Assembly (NCBI GenBank): GCA_966211215.1
Contig: CBIHNR010000044.1
Coordinates: 1 to 31,089 of the forward strand
Direction: 5' to 3'
DNA from: Desertivirga sp966211215
GTDB taxonomy: Bacteria; Bacteroidota; Bacteroidia; Sphingobacteriales; Sphingobacteriaceae
DNA length: 31,089 nt
Part shown: positions 25,662-31,089 of the stretch, one piece after another
Layout: each line of letters begins with the position of its first letter
Position numbering within the stretch: the stretch's first letter is position 1
Made by a program: the position numbers and the translations under genes
Notes under the pieces: model-generated
The model's input: the letters and a program-made list of their open reading frames with translations, nothing else
The model's database searches: none
Told to the model about the DNA's origin: nothing

Positions 25662-27356
25662 ATGAAGAAAATTGTTGTCATCATACCATTACTCACTATC
25701 CTCTTTACTTATGTATCCTGTAAGAAGGATTATTTAGAAGTTCATGAGGTAAAAACATATGTAACACCTGATGATCTGTACTCCAACTACAACTATGTGC
25801 AGCAGGCGGTATGGAATATTTATAGTTATTTACCTGATGGTTTCGCGCTCCTCGATTATGAAGCTGTAACGGAGAATGCAGAATCGACCAATATCACGTG
25901 GGCATCGCACACATTTAATAATGGCATCTGGAATCAATACAATAATCCCGATGGTTCATGGTGGCGTAATTTTAACGGTATCCGGCAGGCAAATCTTTAC
26001 CTGGCCAATAAAGACAAGGCGAACATCGATTACATTAAAGGGCAGATAACCTCTGCTGATTCATCTGCCTTATACAATGCACGGAACAATATCAAGTTCA
26101 TGCAGGGTGAAGTATTGTTTTTAAAAGCGTTCTTTTATTTTGATCTGGTAAAGCGTTATGGAGGTGTACCAATTATGCACCAGCCATTGAATTATGATGA
26201 TCCGGCTAGCTGGAAAAACGTATCCCGCAATACGGTTGACGAATGCATGAAATACATTGTTGCTTTATGCGATTCGGCCGCTGTCATTATCCCTTCAAAC
26301 CTGGCACCCTATTCATGGTACAGCCAGGGCCGTGTAACATCCGGTGCTATCAAAACATTGAAAGCAAAGGCATTGCTGTATGCCGCAAGCCCTCTATTCA
26401 AAGAAGCCGGTACTACTGCTACCTGGGCGGATGCTGCGAGTGCACTACATGATGTTATAGCATCGAATGCGTATTCGCTGGATGGAAATTATTCCAACCT
26501 GTTTGGCGCTAATAATGCCGGTTCCAATGAATTGATCTTTTACCGGCGTTACGGCAATACCAATACTATCGAAAAAGGCAACTTCCCGATTGTGTTTCAG
26601 AACAGTGAAGGCAATAGTATCACTCCCACACAAAATTTTGTGGATGAGTTTGAAGTGCTTCAGAAAGATAATAACGGCAATATTACCGGTGCAAGGGCTT
26701 TCGACTGGTCGAATCCTGCTGATGCCGCCAATCCCTATGCAAACAGGGACCCACGTATGGCTGCAACCGTAGTATATAACGGCGCCACATTTTCTTCCAC
26801 CACTATCGAAACATTTACAGGTGGAAACAGTGGCCTGCCTGCACTGAAAGCAACCAAAACCGGCTATTATCTTTCAAAATGGGTGAACCCCTCGGTAGAC
26901 CTGGTGGCAGGCTCAAGTACAGCGCACACCTGGATTTATTTCCGGTATGGAGAAATATTGCTGGATTATGCCGAAGCAATGTATAATGCGTATGGGGCAA
27001 CAGCAGATCCGCAAGGCTATGGCATGACGGCATTGGAAGCGATTAACCGTGTAAGGCAACGTGTAAACATGCCTTCATTAACTGCGGCACAGCTTAACCA
27101 GCAAAGTATAGAACATGAACGCAATGTGGAGTTAGGTTTTGAAGATCAGCGTTTATGGGATGTGCGCAGGTGGAAAAAGGGAACAACCTATTTTAATAAA
27201 CCTGTAAACCGCATAGTGATCACTAAAAATGGTGCTGCATACAGCTACACGGTTACGAAGCTGGAAAATAGGGTTTTTGAAAATAAAATGGCCTGGTACC
27301 CCATACCGCAGGATGAAATTACCAAAACCGGCTGGGCGCAAAATTTAGGATGGTAA
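25662..27356 (+). CDS. SusD-like surface glycan-binding lipoprotein (SusD-2)
   Basis: This 564-residue RagB/SusD protein has a lipoprotein signal (TYVS then Cys20, KKDYLE). Family motifs are NGIRQANLYLANKDK, GEVLFLKAFFYFDLVKRYGG (about 149-168), TLKAKALLYAASPLF, YFRYGEILLDYAEAMYNAYG and NRVRQRVNMP, followed by VELGFEDQRLWDVRRWKKG. It begins 22 bases after SusC-2 and shares only family-level similarity with SusD-1, so the second pair probably binds a different ligand size or linkage rather than being a recent duplicate. After its stop there is a 306-base gap containing the structured repeat, the first real break in the operon. Confidence 0.96.
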   Translation: MKKIVVIIPLLTILFTYVSCKKDYLEVHEVKTYVTPDDLYSNYNYVQQAVWNIYSYLPDGFALLDYEAVTENAESTNITWASHTFNNGIWNQYNNPDGSWWRNFNGIRQANLYLANKDKANIDYIKGQITSADSSALYNARNNIKFMQGEVLFLKAFFYFDLVKRYGGVPIMHQPLNYDDPASWKNVSRNTVDECMKYIVALCDSAAVIIPSNLAPYSWYSQGRVTSGAIKTLKAKALLYAASPLFKEAGTTATWADAASALHDVIASNAYSLDGNYSNLFGANNAGSNELIFYRRYGNTNTIEKGNFPIVFQNSEGNSITPTQNFVDEFEVLQKDNNGNITGARAFDWSNPADAANPYANRDPRMAATVVYNGATFSSTTIETFTGGNSGLPALKATKTGYYLSKWVNPSVDLVAGSSTAHTWIYFRYGEILLDYAEAMYNAYGATADPQGYGMTALEAINRVRQRVNMPSLTAAQLNQQSIEHERNVELGFEDQRLWDVRRWKKGTTYFNKPVNRIVITKNGAAYSYTVTKLENRVFENKMAWYPIPQDEITKTGWAQNLGW

Positions 27357-27449
27357 TTGAATAATAACCTGAGTTCGGCTATAAATATGCAGTTTGAAAA
27401 AGTGAGATGCCAATGCTATTAATTAAGCGATTTGTCCGGTGTGGGTTGA

Positions 27450-27610
27450 CCTTTCTCTCCCCCTGGGAGAGATGCCGAAGGCAGAGAGGGTAACACGCTT
27501 TATAGGATTTTTCGCTTGCTATAATGCGAGAGAGGGTATAAGACAATACTTATATCACCTATCCCTCTCCTCTCCGAAGGAGTCCTTTGGGAAAGCAAAT
27601 CGCTTATTTA
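27450..27610 (+). repeat. Structured intergenic repeat element, copy A
   Basis: The head unit (27450-27490) folds as a three-way junction. Outer stem 27450-27455 pairs with 27484-27489, hairpin 1 is TCTCCC/GGGAGA with a 3-base loop (27456-27470), and hairpin 2 is TGCC/GGCA with a 3-base loop (27473-27483). A partial second unit (GAGAGGG then TATAAGAC, about 27531-27544) follows in the same orientation. The element ends with a tail of CCCTCTCC-GAA type leading to GGGAAAGCAAATCGCTTATT (27563-27608). The same head and tail recur at 30760-31000. It lies between SusD-2 and GH30. Confidence 0.8.
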
Positions 27611-27662
27611 AAGCCGTTTAACAAACAATAATCGAACTCAGGTTAACAGTTTAAATTTTATT

Positions 27663-29156
27663 ATGAAGAATAAAACATTGGTTACCTTATTAACAATGTT
27701 GCCTACATTGTTCGCTTTTTCATTGCCAGCTTGCAAGAAGAAGGTTGAGTTAAGCGTAAGTGATTCCTCCCAAATAAAGGAGATTAGCTGGGATTCCAAA
27801 GGGATTGTGTATTCAACAACAAAAGGCACAAATGAAAAAATAACTCAAACGGCAACCATAGGATTTGAGTCACATGCACAACCACTGGAAACAGATGTAT
27901 GTATTTTTGTAGACCCATCCCGTCAATTCCAAAACATTATTGGTTTTGGCGGTGCGCTTACAGATGCGGCAGCCGAAACATTTGCCAAACTTTCACGGGC
28001 GGCACAAGATTCTGTTCTTACTGCTTATTATGATTCGCAAAATGGAATTGGCTACACCTTTGGAAGGACCAATATGAATAGTTGTGACTTTTCAAGCGGA
28101 TCCTACACCTATGTAAATAACAATGATGTTTCGCTTCAATCATTTTCTATTAATCATGATCTGCAGTATAAGATCCCGTTAATAAAAAAAGCGAATGATA
28201 AGTTGAATGGCCAGCTTACTTTATTGGCAAGCCCCTGGAGCCCGCCGGCCTGGATGAAGGACAATAACAATATGCTGCAGGGAGGCAGGTTGAAAAAACA
28301 GTTTTACCAAACCTGGGCAGATTACTTTGTAAAGTTTATTCAGGCATATCAGGCAGCAGGTACTCCTGTTTGGGGTATTACTGTTCAGAATGAGCCAATG
28401 AACAAGGCCCCTTGGGAATCGTGCCTTTTCAGTGCCGAAGAGGAGCGGGATTTTGTTAAAAATGCTTTGGGGCCCACCTTTGAAAAAAACAAACTTACAG
28501 ATAAGAAGATAATTGTTTGGGACCACAACCGTGACCTGATCTATCAATATGTAAGTACGATTTTAAAAGACCCGGCGGCCGCAAAATATGTATGGGGGGC
28601 CGGCCTGCATTGGTATGAAACCTGGACCAATAATCCGCCCATGTATGATAATGTATTACAGGTACATAAGTCATTCCCTGATTTAAACCTGGTCTTCACG
28701 GAAGGCAGCATGGGCAAAACTCCTTATTATGAAAGTAACCCCTGGGCACTGGGAGAGCTGTACGGCAACAATATCCTGAACGATCTGAACACCGGTATCA
28801 GGGCCTGGTGCGATTGGAACATGCTGCTTGATCAGAATGGCGGCCCCAGTCACGTTGGCAATGTCAGTTATGCACCCATCATGGGAAATACAATTTCAGG
28901 TAATATAAATATCAGGAATGAATTCTGGTACATAGGCCAGTTTTCAAAGTTTATTCGCCCGGGAGCAAAGCGCATAGCTGCTTTATCAAACCGTAGCGCA
29001 TTACAAACAACGGCCTTTATGAATAACGACGGCAAAATGGCGGTTGTTGTTTTAAACCGGAGCGATGACAACATTTATTATCATATCTGGTCAAATGGTT
29101 TCTGGGCTGGCCATACTTCAAAAGCCCATAGCATTCAAACAATCATTATTGAATAA
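27663..29156 (+). CDS. GH30 family beta-glycosidase lipoprotein
   Basis: This 497-residue protein has a lipoprotein signal ending LPA then Cys24, followed by KKK. The GH30 barrel starts with FQNIIGFGGALTDAAAETF (about 97-115) and has GRTNMNSCDFS and LLASPWSPPAWMKDNNNM. The acid/base is Glu244 in TVQNEP and the nucleophile is Glu347 in FTEGS, the paired retaining Glu residues of clan GH-A. A C-terminal beta-domain with VVVLNRSDDN closes the protein. Sequence style suggests GH30 subfamily 3 (endo-1,6-beta-glucanase) or 1 (beta-glucosidase); subfamily is not certain from reading alone. As a lipoprotein in the SusCD operon it probably cuts glycan at or near the cell surface. The DUF1735 gene follows after only 11 bases. 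Confidence 0.94.
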   Translation: MKNKTLVTLLTMLPTLFAFSLPACKKKVELSVSDSSQIKEISWDSKGIVYSTTKGTNEKITQTATIGFESHAQPLETDVCIFVDPSRQFQNIIGFGGALTDAAAETFAKLSRAAQDSVLTAYYDSQNGIGYTFGRTNMNSCDFSSGSYTYVNNNDVSLQSFSINHDLQYKIPLIKKANDKLNGQLTLLASPWSPPAWMKDNNNMLQGGRLKKQFYQTWADYFVKFIQAYQAAGTPVWGITVQNEPMNKAPWESCLFSAEEERDFVKNALGPTFEKNKLTDKKIIVWDHNRDLIYQYVSTILKDPAAAKYVWGAGLHWYETWTNNPPMYDNVLQVHKSFPDLNLVFTEGSMGKTPYYESNPWALGELYGNNILNDLNTGIRAWCDWNMLLDQNGGPSHVGNVSYAPIMGNTISGNINIRNEFWYIGQFSKFIRPGAKRIAALSNRSALQTTAFMNNDGKMAVVVLNRSDDNIYYHIWSNGFWAGHTSKAHSIQTIIIE

Positions 29157-29167
29157 TAAAAATATAC

Positions 29168-30655
29168 ATGAAAACTAAAGTATTTCGTTCCTTACTCGCC
29201 ATTCACTTCGCCTTATGCGTGTGTTTGTTTTTGGGATGCGAGCCTGCGGATTTTGGGGACACCAAAACAAACGAGACAGGTAAAGTTTACTTTCCCGATG
29301 AAGATGGAATTGTTGCTGCACTGAGCAATTACAACATTGATACCGTAAAAAATCTGATCAATTTCCCGGTAACTGTTTACCGTGGCGGCTTTTCGGATTA
29401 TGCTGCCTTCACTGTGAATGTTGAGGCGGATAACAACAACATCCAGAGTTTAATACAATCGGGTAAACTTCCCGCAAATACGGTAGCACTTGATCCATCG
29501 GATTACGAGCTTACTGCTACGGATACTATTGCTTATTCAAACGGGATAATGAAAGGGGCGGTCACTCCCAAAATTAAAGTGGCCAGTATGGGCAAATACA
29601 GTGGCAAATATGCAGCGCTGGGAATTGTTGTGAAAAGTGCAGATAAATTTGGTGTAAATACCTCCTCGAACAAAGTAGTAATTTACTTCCCTGTTGATTC
29701 ACTCGTTGGCAAGACATATTTTTCTGCCGCTACAAATGGGAACAATAGCGTATTTGCGTTGGATGATAATAGTTATACGATAGACAGCCTTGCAAACACC
29801 GTTAATTATTCCATCCCTGTCATACGGGGAGGTATTGCCGACCTCGCTACAACAACCAGCACCGTAGCAGTTGACAATAGTGCAATTGCCGGCCTGATAA
29901 GCGCTGGTAAACTACCTTCCAATACCCTAACATTGAATTCATCGGATTACACATTTAATAATAGTGTATCAATGAGCGCTAAAAATGGTGTGCTACAGGG
30001 AAACGCAATGCCTAAAATAAACATTGCTAAATTATCCCAGTATGCGGGCTCCGTAGTTGCATTGGGATTAACGATCTCAAATTCTAAATTTCCAATTGAT
30101 CCGGATAGAAATAAAATCGTTGTTTACTTCAACGCGGATGATATTCTGGCATTATTTGCTCCTCGGGTAAACCTTATCTCCGACATCACCAAATGGGTTC
30201 CGATCAATCTTTCCTGGAGCAATGATGTAACTGCAACCGTCAATACACAAGCGGGTTCTATTCTTTTTAAAGGTGGCAATGGAGGCTGGAACCAGGCAGG
30301 TGTTTACCAGGAAGTACGCCTTTACGGGCACAGACAGTATAAGGTTGATATGCATATACAAGGTTCCGGTGCAAACAATGTGTGGTTTGAAGTATGGCTA
30401 TCGAAGAAGAAGCCCCAGGACGGTCAGGATGTTACTACCGGCTGGGACCCTGCCGCGATGATGTTGCTCGGTTTAAATACCTGGAACGGTTGCGGGGTGT
30501 CTCCTTTTAACGGACAGCTTTCGGTAATAAGCTGTAACGGAAAGGGCAGCACATTTACCCTGCCTGCCGGAGGTACGTACTATCTCACTGTAAGAGGTGG
30601 CGGGAATGACCTGGGAACTACAGGGATTACTGTTTCCGACTTTGAATTTAAATAG
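29168..30655 (+). CDS. DUF1735-type surface glycan-binding lipoprotein with C-terminal CBM-like domain
   Basis: This 495-residue protein has a lipoprotein signal (LFLG then Cys24, EPAD). Two tandem DUF1735 (BT_3987-like) domains follow: about 38-178 (GKVYFPDEDG, FPVTVYRGGFSDYAAF, KVVIYFPVDSL) and about 183-330 (ATNGNNSVFALDD, YSIPVIRGGIADLATT, NKIVVYFNADDIL). The C-terminal third (about 335-495) is a beta-sandwich-like domain rich in Trp and Gly (KWVPINLSW, GGNGGWNQAGVYQEVRLYG, NNVWFEVWLSKKKPQDGQ, GGTYYLTVRGGGNDLG), resembling a carbohydrate-binding module. No catalytic motif is seen. DUF1735 proteins beside SusD usually act as surface glycan-binding proteins (established), and the position after GH30 fits that. 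The ligand is unknown. Confidence 0.85.
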   Translation: MKTKVFRSLLAIHFALCVCLFLGCEPADFGDTKTNETGKVYFPDEDGIVAALSNYNIDTVKNLINFPVTVYRGGFSDYAAFTVNVEADNNNIQSLIQSGKLPANTVALDPSDYELTATDTIAYSNGIMKGAVTPKIKVASMGKYSGKYAALGIVVKSADKFGVNTSSNKVVIYFPVDSLVGKTYFSAATNGNNSVFALDDNSYTIDSLANTVNYSIPVIRGGIADLATTTSTVAVDNSAIAGLISAGKLPSNTLTLNSSDYTFNNSVSMSAKNGVLQGNAMPKINIAKLSQYAGSVVALGLTISNSKFPIDPDRNKIVVYFNADDILALFAPRVNLISDITKWVPINLSWSNDVTATVNTQAGSILFKGGNGGWNQAGVYQEVRLYGHRQYKVDMHIQGSGANNVWFEVWLSKKKPQDGQDVTTGWDPAAMMLLGLNTWNGCGVSPFNGQLSVISCNGKGSTFTLPAGGTYYLTVRGGGNDLGTTGITVSDFEFK

Positions 30656-30759
30656 AAAATAGTTCGATTATAACTATTCAATTACAGGGGGAGTAAGGCT
30701 TTCTCGTGAAGGACAAACGCTATGCGATTTATTTATAGCGTTTGTCATGGTGAAGGAGT

Positions 30760-31000
30760 CTTTCTCTCCCTTTGGGAGAGATGCCGGAGGCAGAAAGGGC
30801 ATACAGCTATGCAGGTTTGCACCCATGTTAAAGTGTTGATTCCTGCATATAGCACTTGCAAAGTCTTATACCCTCTCTGTCTTGCGACATCTCTCCCTGA
30901 GGGAGAGAAAGGCAACCGAACGCCTTATAACCGCTTTAACTTAATAGTACCGCCCCCTCTCCGAACGACAAGCAGAAGGGAAATCAAATTGCTTATTATA
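30760..31000 (+). repeat. Structured intergenic repeat element, copy B (inverted pair of units)
   Basis: Unit B1 (30760-30799, plus) and unit B2 (30871-30912, minus) form an inverted pair, each folding as the three-way junction seen in copy A. B2 differs in hairpin 2 (TGTC/GACA with loop GCAA instead of TGCC/GGCA), a change on both sides that keeps pairing. The tail (30952-31000: CCCCCTCTCCGAA, then GGGAAATCAAATTGCTTATT) matches the copy A tail. It fills the gap between the DUF1735 gene and the next gene start at 31057. Confidence 0.82.
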
Positions 31001-31056
31001 AGTTATTTACCGGAGTTTTTATGATTTCAACTACACACTAATTCAACAATATTAAA

Positions 31057-31089
31057 ATGCGTTCACAAATTCTATTATATTTTTTTATG
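31057..31089 (+). CDS. Start of the next operon gene (partial, 11 codons)
   Basis: ATG at 31057, preceded by an A/T-rich leader (AACAATATTAAA) like those of other genes here, opens MRSQILLYFFM. Its basic-then-hydrophobic character suggests a signal peptide. Everything else lies beyond the window. In comparable 1,6-beta-glucan loci a GH3 beta-glucosidase follows, but nothing here shows it. Confidence 0.5.
   Translation, partial: MRSQILLYFFM

Noticed and set aside
27439..27621. 60-codon ORF between SusD-2 and GH30
   Set aside because: It coincides with the structured repeat element; the frame is not shared by the other copy.
27450..31000. CRISPR array made of the repeated units
   Set aside because: Only three units, in two separate gaps, in mixed orientation and without regular spacers or cas genes.
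30722..31024. 100-codon ORF after the DUF1735 gene
   Set aside because: It coincides with repeat copy B, and the translation reflects the hairpins rather than a protein.

Overview
The window reads as chromosome of a Bacteroidota bacterium, most likely of the Chitinophagaceae/Sphingobacteriaceae type. The reasons are two SusC/SusD pairs, a FecI-like ECF sigma factor with a FecR/DUF4974 anti-sigma factor, a Reg_prop/Y_Y_Y hybrid histidine kinase, lipoproteins of the CKKD type, few Shine-Dalgarno sites, and TAnnTTTG-like promoter boxes. Base composition is moderately AT-rich. All calls come from reading the sequence; no database search was possible.

Left part (1-6123). The first 4.6 kb, minus strand, is the N-terminal part of a very large secreted or surface protein: a signal peptide, a right-handed beta-helix, then a chain of Ig-like, Fn3-like and MBG/YDG-type modules running off the left edge. 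An AT-rich spacer, a small conserved-looking protein (5189-5407) and the decayed C-terminal piece of a secreted carbohydrate-active enzyme (5475-5878, minus) follow.

Middle part (6124-14441). A 1392-residue membrane hybrid histidine kinase with a periplasmic beta-propeller sensor and two receiver domains faces, across a strong hairpin, a GH97 enzyme of the retaining (alpha-galactosidase) type. Next, also on the minus strand, is a PL9-like pectate lyase lipoprotein with its own intrinsic terminator and a promoter-like upstream region.

Right part (15101-31089). This is a polysaccharide utilisation locus on the plus strand: ECF sigma factor (TTG start), FecR-type anti-sigma factor, a possible 42-codon ORF, SusC-1 (with the STN signalling domain), SusD-1, SusC-2 (no STN and no carboxypeptidase-like domain), SusD-2, a GH30 beta-glycosidase lipoprotein, a DUF1735-type surface glycan-binding lipoprotein, and the first 11 codons of another gene. 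The likely logic is that glycan is bound by the DUF1735 protein and the SusDs, cut by GH30, and imported by the SusCs. Transport through SusC-1 is signalled by its STN domain to FecR, releasing the sigma factor to activate the locus. SusC-SusD-GH30-binding protein is the layout known for 1,6-beta-glucan loci, so a beta-glucan is a reasonable but unproven substrate.

Two intergenic gaps of this operon (27450-27610 and 30760-31000) carry related copies of a structured repeat. Its roughly 40-base unit folds into a three-way junction, and the three full copies differ in ways that preserve pairing. This is the least expected signal in the window. Otherwise the window is a well-built example of known system types rather than a clearly new one.
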